A program made the position numbers and the translations under genes. From assembly GCA_024227995.1 (NCBI GenBank), contig CP100465.1, forward strand, positions 2,294,001 to 2,358,000: 64,000 bases of DNA. The letters are read 5' to 3'. The notes below the pieces were generated by a model. That model ran no database searches and had not been told where the DNA came from. It worked only from the letters and a program-made list of their open reading frames with translations. Positions 34,395 through 42,363 of the stretch are shown one piece after another. Positions within the stretch are counted from its first letter, which is position 1. Every line of letters starts with the position of its first letter. The DNA is from Halomicrococcus gelatinilyticus. Its GTDB lineage: Archaea; Halobacteriota; Halobacteria; Halobacteriales; Haladaptataceae.

Positions 34395-35381
34395 ATGGAC
34401 TGCGACAAGTGCGACCGGGAGGCGGTCATGCACGCCGCCTACTCGGGGTTGCACCTCTGCGACGAGCACTTCCGTCGGTCGGTCGACAAGCGCGTCCGGC
34501 GCCGCATCCGCGAGGACGATCTCCTGTCATCGTCGGCGACGCCCGACGACCCCGAGACGTGGCTGATCGGCCTCTCCGGCGGGAAGGACAGCGTCGTCCT
34601 CACCAAGCTGTTGCACGACACCTTCGAGGAGGACCCGCGGGTCGAACTCGTCGCGCTGACCATCCACGAGGGAATCGAGGGGTACCGCGACGAGAGCCTG
34701 GCAGCCTGCGAGGAGCTGGCCGCCGACCTCGGCATCCGCCACGAGGTCGTCACCTACGAGGAGGAGTTCGACCTCCGGATGGACGACGTGGTCGAGAAAG
34801 ACCCCGAGAACATGGCCGCCTGTGCCTACTGCGGCGTGTTCCGCCGCGACCTGCTGTCGAAGTACGCCGAGGAGTTCGGCGCGGACAAGCTGCTCACCGG
34901 CCACAACCTCGACGACGAGGCCGAGACGGCGCTGATGAACTTCCTCGAGGGCGACGTCGCCCAGACCGCCAAGCACTTCGACGCCAGCCTCGCCCCGTTC
35001 GGCGAGCGCGACGACGAGGCGACGCGCAGCGACCAGGACCACTTCGTCCCGCGCGCGAAGCCGCTCCGGGACGTCCCCGAGAAGGAGGTCGCTCTCTACG
35101 CCCGGCTGGCCGACCTCCCGGCGCACATCACGGAGTGTCCCCACTCCAGCGAGGCCTACCGCGGGGAGATACAGGACCTCATGCTCTCGCTGGAGGACAA
35201 CCACCCCGGAACCCGCCACTCCATCATGGCCGGGTACGAGCAGCTCGCCGCCCTCGCTGCCGACGAGTACGGCGCCGGCGAGGGCGACCGGGAACTCGTC
35301 GAGTGTGAACGCTGCGGCGCGTCGACGACGCGCGACCTGTGCCGGAAGTGCGCGCTCGTCGACGCCATCGAGGCTGCGTGA
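34395..35381 (+). CDS. ncsA: tRNA 2-thiolation protein NcsA
   Basis: This is a PP-loop ATPase that adenylates C2 of uridine 34 in Lys/Glu/Gln tRNAs so that a ubiquitin-like SAMP protein can supply sulfur. The 328 residues contain MDCDKCDREAVMH (first zinc finger), the PP-loop LSGGKDSVVL, CAYCGVFRRDLL (catalytic cysteines), TGHNLDDEAETALMN, a C-terminal pair of fingers (CERCGASTTRDLCRKC) and end at AIEAA. All key residues are intact. TATA-like CTTTATACG lies about 45 bases upstream. Confidence 0.93.
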   Translation: MDCDKCDREAVMHAAYSGLHLCDEHFRRSVDKRVRRRIREDDLLSSSATPDDPETWLIGLSGGKDSVVLTKLLHDTFEEDPRVELVALTIHEGIEGYRDESLAACEELAADLGIRHEVVTYEEEFDLRMDDVVEKDPENMAACAYCGVFRRDLLSKYAEEFGADKLLTGHNLDDEAETALMNFLEGDVAQTAKHFDASLAPFGERDDEATRSDQDHFVPRAKPLRDVPEKEVALYARLADLPAHITECPHSSEAYRGEIQDLMLSLEDNHPGTRHSIMAGYEQLAALAADEYGAGEGDRELVECERCGASTTRDLCRKCALVDAIEAA

Positions 35382-35390
35382 GCTACCGCC

Positions 35391-36151
35391 TCACTCGTTT
35401 TTCGTCCACTCCGGTGGGTCGGCCGTTTCGAGGTACCCGTGGACGATTCCGAGTTGTACGAAGCAATATCCAATCCCGGCTACGCTCACGAAGGCTGCAT
35501 ACGTCACGCTACCGAACTGGAGACCGTTCAGACTGTCAAGCGCACCGATGATGGCTCCAACGACGATGACGACGAACAGTCGCGCCACTTGCCCCTTCGT
35601 CGCTATCCAGGACTGGACGAGCGCCGGGATCGGCTCCTGACCGTCGATGGTGACTGCCGGAATGGCGAACGAGACCGCAGCAGGCAGTAGATGGCGACCG
35701 GCAGACCCATGAGCGCGAACACCCACTGGTCCGTTACCAACGTTACCACGGCTGGAATCCCGATAACGACAGCCATGACGAGTGTGAAGATGATCTCCAC
35801 CGCGAACACCATCGGAACGAACCACGCCATCGCGCGCAGATGACTCCTGACGTCCGTTGGTCCGCCGAACCTGGCGACGGCGGCGTACCGGTGGGTGAGT
35901 CCGAGTGCAGCGGTCATGACCACGAGAACGCCGACCAGACCCACCCCGCCGAGGAGCGGGTCTTCGATGGCGCTGTCGCGGATAAGTTTCGCGAGGCCGT
36001 ACGCGACGGTCGTTATCAGGAACAGCACGATGACTGTCGGCTGTGAGCGGGCGACCCAGACGCCCTCCAAAAGCGCTTCGAACGGGTTCCACGAGGGTGC
36101 CCCGCCGACCGCCGACTCCCAGTCCGTGGAGTCAGTCTTCACCGCCGTCAC
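35391..36151 (-). pseudogene. Frameshifted membrane protein, paralogue of the 36370 gene
   Basis: From GTG 36151 the frame gives about 160 residues matching the product of 36370-37158 (shared GGAPSWNPFEAL, VARSQP, HRYAAVARFGGPT, LPVAIYCLLR). After YCLLR the match jumps to another frame (VSFAIPAVTIDGQ, then SWIATKGQVARLF to HGYLETADPPEWT, stop 35391). One missing base in the G-run near 35674-35678 (CTGCTGCGG/TCTCG) explains it: adding one G gives CGG GTC TCG. It is a recent lesion, a programmed shift or a sequencing error. The intact length would be about 253 residues with six membrane segments. Confidence 0.82.
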
Positions 36152-36179
36152 CTCCGGCCCGACCGCCGCTGTGACCGTA

Positions 36180-36255
36180 TCCGAAACTACAAGAAGTATT
36201 CACAAACATACTTAACAACATTAAATCACATAAGATTATTTATATATAAAACTGT
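36180..36255 (-). promoter_or_regulatory. Long AT-rich promoter island between the paralogues
   Basis: This is among the most AT-rich stretches in the window: it contains TTATATATAAAT (minus strand, near 36238-36249), TTTAATGTTGTTAAGTATG and GAATACTTCTTG. It precedes the GTG start at 36151 by 30-100 bases and follows the stop of the upstream paralogue by about 115 bases. It could hold one or more TATA elements for the downstream copy. The composition contrast suggests acquired DNA. Confidence 0.45.
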
Positions 36256-36369
36256 CGCCGTGCGTCATTGCCGTTCGAGTCGACCCCGAGTCGGGCGATT
36301 CCGCGCAGGGGGCAAACTCACGTGGTACGAATCCCCGCCGTTCTTCCCCCAACAGGCGCGAGGAGGGAC

Positions 36370-37158
36370 CTATCGTCGGTCCGTCCGCGCTGGCTCGCCG
36401 CTGTCCGTCCACCTGGGTGGGTCGGCTGTTTCGAGATACGCGTGGGCGAATGCGAGATACACGAAACCGTAGGCTATTCCGATTGCCCCGATGAACGCGG
36501 CGTGCGTAACGTTCGTACCGAACTGGAATCCGTTCAGTTCCTCGACTGCACGGATTGCGCTCGCGGCCATGACGAGGACGAATAGCCGGCCAAGTTGTCC
36601 CTTTGCTGACCTCCAGGAGTAGACGAGGGCCTGTACTGGATTCTGTCTGCCGATGGTGACGGCCGGATAAGCCAGGGAGATGCGCAGTAGGCAGTAGATG
36701 GCAATCGGAACGCCCACCAGTTGAAACACGTGCTGGCCGGTTATCGACGCGAACACGTACGGCACCGCGACGATGAGGGTCATGCCGATGATGATGAGGA
36801 TGTTCAGTGAGAGGAACATCGGTATCAACCACACCAATGCCCGCAGGTGGGGTTCGAGGCCCGTCGGACCACCATATCTGGCGACTGCAGCATACCGATG
36901 CGTGATTCCGAGTACCGCGGTCGCTATCAAGACGGTGCCGACCAGCCATGACCCCGCGAGAAATAGATTCTCGATGGGTCCGTCGCTGATCACCTTCTCA
37001 AGCCCATAGATGGCCCCCAGTGTAACAAACAGCCCCACGACTATCGGCTGTGAACGAGCGACCTGAATACCCTTGACGAGCGCTTCGAACGGGTTCCACG
37101 AGGGTGCCCCGCCGACCGTCGACTCCCGACCCGTGGATTCAGCTCTCATCGTCGTCAC
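36370..37158 (-). CDS. Six-helix membrane protein, intact paralogue
   Basis: This encodes 262 residues. A cytoplasmic lead with GGAPSWNPFEALVKGIQVARSQP is followed by about six hydrophobic segments: VVGLFVTLGAIYGL, LAGSWLVGTVLIATAVLG, ALVWLIPMFLSLNILIIIG, QLVGVPIAIYCLLRISL, a later LFVLVMAASAIRAV and FIGAIGIAYGFVYLAFAHAY. A charged tail ends it. No family name is known to me. It overlaps the end of the beta-propeller gene by 20 bases, so both are translated from one transcript. It lies upstream of a frameshifted copy of itself. Confidence 0.78.
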   Translation of the reverse strand: MTTMRAESTGRESTVGGAPSWNPFEALVKGIQVARSQPIVVGLFVTLGAIYGLEKVISDGPIENLFLAGSWLVGTVLIATAVLGITHRYAAVARYGGPTGLEPHLRALVWLIPMFLSLNILIIIGMTLIVAVPYVFASITGQHVFQLVGVPIAIYCLLRISLAYPAVTIGRQNPVQALVYSWRSAKGQLGRLFVLVMAASAIRAVEELNGFQFGTNVTHAAFIGAIGIAYGFVYLAFAHAYLETADPPRWTDSGEPARTDRR

Positions 37159-38452
37159 CTCCGAGAACGATCGCGCCGAGGGTCCAGACGAGCCCCAGTC
37201 CTGCCAGACCGAGGACTCCCTCCAACTTCTCGTCGTCAGCCTCGACGAGTTCGAACAGCCGTGCGGTTTGGCGCTGGCCTGTTATCGCAGTGTCTGTTCC
37301 AGCGACGACGACCGAATCGTCTCGAACCACGATACCGGCCACGGTGTCCAGCTCCCGATAGCCGGTCCGCCCCCACCGTTTCGTGCCATCGGCCGCGTAT
37401 CGACTCACCGCTGTACCGCCGCTCCCTATGCCGACGACGAGAATATCGCCGTCGTCGCCGACGGAAACGCCTCTCACTCTTCCGGCCTCCGTCAGGGAGT
37501 GTTGCGAGCGCACCTCGAACGACTCCGTCAGCGAGACGAGTCGACGGGACCCGGTGATACGTTTAAATCCGTTCCCGGCGTCGCGTTCACGCTCTACGTC
37601 CACTGCCATCGCGTATCCACCATCCGGATGGCGAGCCATCGCGTTCACTGCTATCTTGCCTTTCAACTCGAGGTCGACGCTTCTGCTCCCCTGCTCCGTT
37701 CCGTCGTCGCCGAACTGGACGACCTGCGGGTCGGCTATGCTGGACTGATAATCGCGGTAGTCCAGCACCGCACGGAACCCACTCTCGGTCGGTTCGAGGA
37801 GTACGACGTCAGTTTTGTACTTATAATGCCTTTTCGTCTCCCAGGTCCGTCTCCACGCGACTTCACCGTCGGACGTCAGTTTCGTGAACATGGGATAGGA
37901 GGATTCACCTTTGAGGGTCGTCCCGGCGATGACGTAGCCGCCGGCTTCGAGTTCAACCGCGCTCGTGACCTCCTCGTCGACTGGCTCCCCGGGAATTTCC
38001 GACCATTCCATGCGCGTTCGCCACTGCTTCTCTCCGTCGGGGCCGGTCTTCACGGCGAACGTCTCGTGCTCGCCGCCGTCGTCACTTGTTCCATCTCCGG
38101 CGATGAAGAATCCGCCGTCATCTGTCTCGACGACGTCTTTCCCCGACACTTCGTAGGTAATGCCGGTCCAGTACCTGCGCTCCCACTGCTTCGTCCCGTC
38201 GGCGTCAACCTTCACGAACCAGAGTCCGTTGTTGGCGACGTTGCCAGTGAAGACGTAGCCGTCGCTCGTCTGGATTAGGGCGTTGCTCGTGCCTCTTTTC
38301 CCCTCTTTACTGCCGTAGTACAACTCGTTTGTGGTCTCGACGATACGCTCCCCCAGTCCGAACAGAGGACGTGCGGAAAGGTTCAGTGGGCCTGCGCCGC
38401 CAAGCGCTAGTGTGGAGCTGACAAATTTTCGTCTTCCCCCAGCTTCGAACAT
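37139..38452 (-). CDS. Exported beta-propeller-like protein with a C-terminal membrane helix
   Basis: This encodes 437 residues. A weak N-terminal signal (RRKFVSSTLALGGAG) precedes at least six repeats of a propeller-like motif, G-G-[YF]-x-[IV]-x-G followed by DGxxxW (GYVFTGNVANNG, GGFFIAGDGTSD, GGYVIAGTTLKG, GGYAMAVDVE, GDILVVGIGSGG). A final hydrophobic helix near residues 413-430 (LGLAGLGLVWTLGAIVLGG) is followed by DDDES. This suggests a surface-exposed, anchored propeller. It is the first gene of a cassette with the membrane paralogues. ATG at 38452 replaces a TTG at 38464. Confidence 0.8.
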   Translation of the reverse strand: MFEAGGRRKFVSSTLALGGAGPLNLSARPLFGLGERIVETTNELYYGSKEGKRGTSNALIQTSDGYVFTGNVANNGLWFVKVDADGTKQWERRYWTGITYEVSGKDVVETDDGGFFIAGDGTSDDGGEHETFAVKTGPDGEKQWRTRMEWSEIPGEPVDEEVTSAVELEAGGYVIAGTTLKGESSYPMFTKLTSDGEVAWRRTWETKRHYKYKTDVVLLEPTESGFRAVLDYRDYQSSIADPQVVQFGDDGTEQGSRSVDLELKGKIAVNAMARHPDGGYAMAVDVERERDAGNGFKRITGSRRLVSLTESFEVRSQHSLTEAGRVRGVSVGDDGDILVVGIGSGGTAVSRYAADGTKRWGRTGYRELDTVAGIVVRDDSVVVAGTDTAITGQRQTARLFELVEADDEKLEGVLGLAGLGLVWTLGAIVLGGDDDES

Positions 38453-38713
38453 ATATTCTATCAAATATTAACAGAATAAATAACTAATGGAAGTGTCACA
38501 CTGGGGTGTTCGAGAAACGTTCCGTAGACGTGACGATGTAGCGGTCGTGAACCAGAGGGTCGACCGTCCGCTGGCGTTCGAGTCGATTCCGAAAGGACGA
38601 CCCCGGCTTGTACTGAAACGAACTCCAATGGTCCTTTATTTCGACAGTTCATCCCCCAGCAGTGAGCCGTCGCCGGCGGTTTCGGTCTCGTCACGCCGGC
38701 CACCTGCCTGACG

Positions 38714-38889
38714 GTGAATCCCTTGGACGTGCTGTGGCAGCCATTCGCCGCAGCGCTGGGAGCGTCCCGGTCACGCTCTGCCTGTTCGCGCTCGTCGGTG
38801 GCTCGAGCCGACGGTGGGCCGGCATCGGCTTCGGAACTGCCATCGGCTTCGCAGTCGCCGAACACCTCGCGCTCGCCGGCGCGGCGTAA
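38714..38889 (+). pseudogene. Possible frameshifted small membrane protein
   Basis: GTG at 38714 opens VNPLDVLWQPFAAALGAS with G/C third positions, but this frame then loses coding bias. From about 38760 the bias moves to another frame reading SVPVTLCLFALVGGSSRRWAG, then IGFGTAIGFAVAEHLALAGAA and TAA at 38887. Joining the two at the GGGAGCGTCCCGG stretch gives a 58-59 residue two-helix membrane protein. A one-base deletion near 38760-38767 is the simplest cause. A single longer frame from GTG 38662 exists but its first part is Arg-rich and non-coding in style. Confidence 0.5.
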
Positions 38890-38954
38890 CCGTCCAGTGC
38901 GTCGACCCGCGGCGGCGAGTGCTTCTATTCCGCTGGAGCGCGTTCGTGTGGGCG

Positions 38955-39506
38955 ATGACCGACGTGCTCGTCTGCTACGGCACCACCGAGGGACAGACCG
39001 CAACGGTCGCCGACCGCATCGCCGACGTCCTCCGCGGGGCGGGTCACGACGTCGACGTTGCAGACCTGCCTATCGACGCCGCTCCGGCCGACTACGACGG
39101 CGTCCTCGTCGGAGCGTCCGTCCACGCCGGCAAGCACCAGCGGCCTGTCACGGAGTTCGTCGCCGACCACCGCGACGAACTGAACGCGATGCCGTCCGGC
39201 TTCTTCTCGGTCAGCCTGTCGGCCGCGTCGGAGAGTCCCGACGGTCGCGAGGAGGCGCAGGCCGTCGTCGACGACTTCCTCGACGAGACCGGGTGGTCGC
39301 CCGACGTGGCGACGACCGTCGCGGGGGCGCTCCGGTACAGCCAGTACGGTCGGATCAAGCGCCTGCTGATGCGGTTCATCGCTGGCCGTCACTCCGGCGA
39401 CACCGACACCTCGCGGGACTACGAGTACACGGACTGGGACGACGTCGAGGCGTTCGCCCACGAGTTCGAGCGGACTCTCGTTCGCCCCGGCGGACCGTCC
39501 GTGTGA
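38955..39506 (+). CDS. Flavodoxin-domain protein (HemG-like)
   Basis: This encodes 183 residues of a flavodoxin fold that binds FMN. The phosphate loop is YGTTEGQTATVADRIA, the second loop DYDGVLVGASVHAGKHQ and the third SVSLSAASESPDG. It most resembles menaquinone-dependent protoporphyrinogen oxidase HemG/flavodoxin-5 proteins of haloarchaea. The ending RHSGDTDTSRDYEYTDWDDV matches the family C terminus (DTDTSRDYEYTDW). It could serve in haem synthesis or as an electron carrier. ATG at 38955 begins the fold. Confidence 0.88.
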   Translation: MTDVLVCYGTTEGQTATVADRIADVLRGAGHDVDVADLPIDAAPADYDGVLVGASVHAGKHQRPVTEFVADHRDELNAMPSGFFSVSLSAASESPDGREEAQAVVDDFLDETGWSPDVATTVAGALRYSQYGRIKRLLMRFIAGRHSGDTDTSRDYEYTDWDDVEAFAHEFERTLVRPGGPSV

Positions 39507-39615
39507 CCGGCATACGGAGGGCGTTCGGGACCGTGGACGGGAGAACCTGCGGTTGGGGGACGTTGCGACCCGATGAAAAGCGATCAGAGACGATCGCCGT
39601 GAACGGTACGGCGGA

Positions 39616-40803
39616 TTACCGGATGACGTCGAGTCCGTTGTTCTGTTCGACCTCGTCGCGCCCGCCGTCGCTCTGCGTGCCGAAGGAGGCGGTGTCCTCC
39701 GTCGGGACGTTCTGGCTGGCGTCGAACGCCTGGGCGTCGACGTCGCGCATCTTCTCGCGGGACTTGTCGGCCTGCTGCTGCGTGGAGGGGCCGAGCACCT
39801 GGGCGCTCTGGACGCCCGTCATGATGGCCATCACGCGCACCTTGTTCTTGTAGTTCTCCTGGATGCGCGCGCCCCAGATGACGTTCGCGCTGGCCTCCAG
39901 TCGCTCGGTGATGTTCGCCGCGATGCCCTCGGCCTCCTTGAGGGTGAGGTCGGGGCCGCCCGTGATGTGGACGAGGCCGCCGGACGCGCCGCGGTAGTCG
40001 ACGTCGAGCAGCGGGTGGTTCATCGCGTCGCGGACGACCTCCTCGGTCTTGTTCTTGTCCTGGGTCTCGCCGACGAGCATCACCGCGACGCCGCCCTGGT
40101 TCATGATGGAGGTCATGTCGGCGTAGTCGAGGTTGATGAGCGACGGCTGGGTGATGGTCTCGGAGATGCCCTTCACCGTCTCGGCGATGATCTGGTCCAT
40201 CACCGAGAACGCCTTGCCGATGGGCAGGTTCGGGACGTAGTCGAGCAGGCGGTTGTTGTCGAGGACGATGATGGAGTCGGCCTCGTTGCGAAGCTTCTCC
40301 AGCCCTTCCTCGGCCTTCACCGTGCGGGCGCGCTCGACGTTGAACGGCGTCGAGACCATGCCGACGACGATGGCGCCCTGCTCTTTGGCGATCTTCGAGA
40401 CGACGGGAGCGGCGCCGGTACCGGTGCCGCCGCCCATGCCTGCGGTCACGAAGACGAGGTCGGCGTCGCCGAGTACCTCCTTGATGGTCCCCTGGGCCAT
40501 CTCGGTGGCACGCTCGCCCATCTCTGGGTCGCCGCCAGCGCCGAGTCCCTGGGTGAGCGACTTGCCGACGAGGATCTTCGTGTCGGCCTCGATCATCTTC
40601 AGGTGCTGCTTGTCGGTGTTGATGGCGACCGTGTCGGCGCCGTCGACGCCGATGTTGTAGAGGCGGTTGATGGTGTTGTTGCCCGCACCGCCGCAGCCGA
40701 CGATGACGATTCGCGGGTCGCCGAACTCGTCGCCAGTCGCCGCGTCCATCTCGCGCTGTTCTTCCTCGGCGTTGTCGAGGGCTTCCTGGACGATGTCCTG
40801 CAT
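39616..40803 (-). CDS. ftsZ2: Cell-division tubulin homologue FtsZ2
   Basis: This is a GTP-dependent tubulin homologue that forms the division ring and drives constriction in haloarchaea. The 395 residues include [16 protein letters not shown], the signature [25 protein letters not shown] and the T7 loop INLDYADM. The N terminus MQDIVQEAL and linkage to a CdrS gene indicate FtsZ2 rather than FtsZ1. A Gln/Asp-rich C-terminal tail (residues 355-395) ends NGLDVIR. It starts 2 bases after the cdrS stop, so both are co-transcribed. Confidence 0.96.
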   Translation of the reverse strand: MQDIVQEALDNAEEEQREMDAATGDEFGDPRIVIVGCGGAGNNTINRLYNIGVDGADTVAINTDKQHLKMIEADTKILVGKSLTQGLGAGGDPEMGERATEMAQGTIKEVLGDADLVFVTAGMGGGTGTGAAPVVSKIAKEQGAIVVGMVSTPFNVERARTVKAEEGLEKLRNEADSIIVLDNNRLLDYVPNLPIGKAFSVMDQIIAETVKGISETITQPSLINLDYADMTSIMNQGGVAVMLVGETQDKNKTEEVVRDAMNHPLLDVDYRGASGGLVHITGGPDLTLKEAEGIAANITERLEASANVIWGARIQENYKNKVRVMAIMTGVQSAQVLGPSTQQQADKSREKMRDVDAQAFDASQNVPTEDTASFGTQSDGGRDEVEQNNGLDVIR

Positions 40804-40805
40804 CG

Positions 40806-40985
40806 TTACACCTTCGCCCAGGTGCGTTTGTTGTTCGTGGTCTCCGTGCTCGAGTCGCTCTCGCTGAGCATGTCTCGGACTGCCGCCCGGATCGCCTCGC
40901 TGCGATTCGGGAACTCGCCAGTCTCGACCATCTGTTCGACTTCCTCGATCTGCTGTTTCGGAATGCGAAGTGTCACGCGCTCCAT
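40806..40985 (-). CDS. cdrS: Ribbon-helix-helix regulator CdrS
   Basis: The 59-residue protein is one RHH (CopG) domain: the DNA-contacting strand [11 protein letters not shown], helix [10 protein letters not shown] and second helix [14 protein letters not shown], then a polar tail [10 protein letters not shown]. CdrS is known in Halobacterium and Haloferax as the transcription regulator of ftsZ2 and of itself, required for division. It lies 2 bases upstream of ftsZ2, as in those species. The upstream region holds several GTAAGACG inverted repeats that are likely its or CdrL's operator. Confidence 0.92.
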   Translation of the reverse strand: MERVTLRIPKQQIEEVEQMVETGEFPNRSEAIRAAVRDMLSESDSSTETTNNKRTWAKV

Positions 40986-41005
40986 AGCTGTATTCCCCTT
41001 GTTCG

Positions 41006-41110
41006 GTAAGACGATGCGCGCGGTGTGCGCCGCCCCGTCTTACGCCGCGTTACGGTCTGAGGCAGTTATTTGCCCGGCTTTGGCGTGCGGCGTAAGACGA
41101 CCGTCTTACG
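41006..41110. promoter_or_regulatory. Repeated GTAAGACG operator motifs upstream of cdrS-ftsZ2
   Basis: The core GTAAGACG or its inverse CGTCTTAC occurs at 41006-41013, 41036-41043 and twice in the 20-base palindrome CGTAAGACGACCGTCTTACG at 41091-41110. The palindrome lies just downstream of the predicted transcript start (TATA at 41133-41144), which suits repression. The half-site pairs suit a dimeric RHH protein such as CdrS or CdrL. Binding by these proteins is inferred from location. Confidence 0.65.
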
Positions 41111-41132
41111 TAGACTTACCCACATACGCATT

Positions 41133-41144
41133 GCTTATATAATT
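41133..41144 (-). promoter_or_regulatory. TATA box of cdrS-ftsZ2
   Basis: On the minus strand AATTATATAAGC lies about 25 bases before the palindrome, giving a predicted start near 41110-41118 and a leader of about 125-130 bases before cdrS. The leader carries two further GTAAGACG half-sites. It is the only TATA-like element in this gap. Confidence 0.6.
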
Positions 41145-41169
41145 AACGGCGGCTGTAAAACAACTCGTT

Positions 41170-41718
41170 TTACGACGGGTCTAAAACGTCCGCCGACGGG
41201 GTTCTGCGGCCGCAGCCCGGGCAGAACGCCCAGTCCGAACGCAGTTCGTCGCCGCAATCGCAGAAGACGCGACGGGTGGCCTTCTCTCCGCAGTTGGGGC
41301 AGTAGACGTGTCCCTCCGCGATGGACTCGCCGCACTGCGCGCACGTATCAGATGCCAAGGGTGTGTCGGCGGATGTCTGACGGTCCGCGTCGCGGCTCTC
41401 GGCACGCCGATCGTCGCTTGCACTGGCGCGTTCGGCGGACGCCTCGCGCACGCTGCCCTCGTTCGGACCCTCGACAGTGACGTTGACGTTGATGTCCTGT
41501 GCGTCCTGGCGCGGCGGACGTCGGCCGAGTCGCTCCTCGACGAGCGCGTCCACGCGCTCCGCGACCACGGCGTCGATGCTGCCCTCGTCGTCGTCGGCAG
41601 CGTCGGACGCGTCGAGGTACTGTCGGAGTGCCTCCCGCATCACCTCGCTCTTGGAGGTGTCGAGCGCCTCAATACGCTCGACAAGGTCGTCGTCCGCGCG
41701 GAAGGTAATCTTGCTCAT
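41170..41718 (-). CDS. cdrL: Ribbon-helix-helix / double zinc-ribbon regulator CdrL
   Basis: This encodes 182 residues. The N-terminal RHH domain reads MSKITFRADDDLVERIEAL, TSKSEVMREALRQYLD. A charged acidic linker follows, and the C terminus has two zinc ribbons (CAQCGESIAEGHVYCPNCG and CDCGDELRSDWAFCPGC). CdrL is the longer partner of CdrS in haloarchaea and controls cdrS-ftsZ2 expression. The start at 41718 is preferred to an ATG at 41766 because the RHH strand begins there. A GTAAAAC/GTTTTAC inverted repeat straddles its stop (41155-41173) and may act as terminator. Confidence 0.9.
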   Translation of the reverse strand: MSKITFRADDDLVERIEALDTSKSEVMREALRQYLDASDAADDDEGSIDAVVAERVDALVEERLGRRPPRQDAQDINVNVTVEGPNEGSVREASAERASASDDRRAESRDADRQTSADTPLASDTCAQCGESIAEGHVYCPNCGEKATRRVFCDCGDELRSDWAFCPGCGRRTPSADVLDPS

Positions 41719-41806
41719 GTCGGCCACCTGAATTGCTGTGTGTGACGATACCACTTGCTCCAACATATTTGAATCTTTCCGTCGAGGCCATCTCCGCGAA
41801 TAACAA

Positions 41807-41814
41807 TTCTTAAG
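41807..41814 (+). promoter_or_regulatory. TATA-like element of tRNA-Tyr
   Basis: TTCTTAAG lies about 32-39 bases upstream of the mature 5' end of tRNA-Tyr at 41846, the spacing expected for a haloarchaeal tRNA promoter with a short leader. Confidence 0.45.
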
Positions 41815-41845
41815 TCCGGCAGGGCTCCTACCTGTAACTGCGTGC

Positions 41846-41919
41846 CCGCCCTTAGCTCAGACTGGTAGAGCAGTCGACTGTAGATCGACTTGTCCCCCGT
41901 TCAAATCGGGGAGGGCGGA
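41846..41919 (+). tRNA. tRNA-Tyr (anticodon GTA)
   Basis: The 74-base gene folds as a full cloverleaf. Acceptor CCGCCCT pairs with AGGGCGG, followed by discriminator A (41919). The D-arm is AGCTCAGACTGGTAGAGC, the anticodon arm GTCGA-CTGTAGA-TCGAC with anticodon GTA, and the T-arm CCCCG-TTCAAAT-CGGGG. There is no encoded CCA and no intron. It lies downstream of the cdrL start, on the opposite strand. A 24-base copy of its 3' end reappears at 42020. Confidence 0.97.
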
Positions 41920-42019
41920 CTTTTCCTGCGAACATCGTAAGCAGTGAAAAGTCCTGACCGACTCTATTTGAGCACGGAAGTCGCAGTCCGCGAACGAAGT
42001 GAGCGGAATCGTCTTCCGG

Positions 42020-42043
42020 CGTTCAAATCGGGGAGGGCGGACT
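42020..42043 (+). repeat. Detached duplicate of the tRNA-Tyr 3' end
   Basis: Bases 42020-42043 repeat exactly 41898-41921, i.e. the T-loop, the 3' T-stem and the 3' acceptor strand of tRNA-Tyr plus two following bases, 122 bases further on. Such a direct repeat at a tRNA 3' end is the usual att-site footprint of an integrase-type element. Only 98 bases separate the two copies, with no gene in them, so any element is gone. The second copy cannot form a tRNA. Confidence 0.8.
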
Positions 42044-42363
42044 ACTTCTGCCGTCGCTCGACTCCGAGCGACGGCTGTGTAGGTTCACCGACCCGATGTG
42101 TTCTCGTGCCGTGCGCGATGTGCCCTCGTGCCGTGCGGACCGTTCCGTTCTTCGCCGCTAGGCCTCTGACGTGCTCCGGACCCGTATCACTCGCCATCCA
42201 CCGACTCGTCTAACCGCTGTAAACGCTTCCTCTGGCGCCGCTGCTCCGCCATCTCTTGCGGGGGTACTATTGCGCCTTTCCGTAATACGGCTGACGTAAT
42301 ACGGCTGGCTTGCGCCGGTCCCGCTGGCGTGGCGGCCGTTCTGCAGCGGGTCCGACGCCCACC
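42044..42363. other. Gene-free gap with short tandem repeats
   Basis: No credible gene is seen. Two short tandem duplications stand out: a 22-base unit at 42094-42115 repeated at 42116-42137 with two differences (TT to CC), and a 14-base unit at 42281-42294 repeated at 42295-42308 (CGTAATACGGCTGA/G, with CCGTAATACGG palindromic). The gap follows the detached tRNA end and precedes the stop of dtdA. Confidence 0.5.

Noticed and set aside
41155-41173. GTAAAAC/GTTTTAC as another CdrS operator
   Set aside because: It straddles the cdrL stop codon and differs from the GTAAGACG core; a terminator-like hairpin is a simpler reading.
41898-42043. Intact integrated element at tRNA-Tyr
   Set aside because: Only 98 bases separate the two repeats and no integrase or other mobile gene is present nearby.
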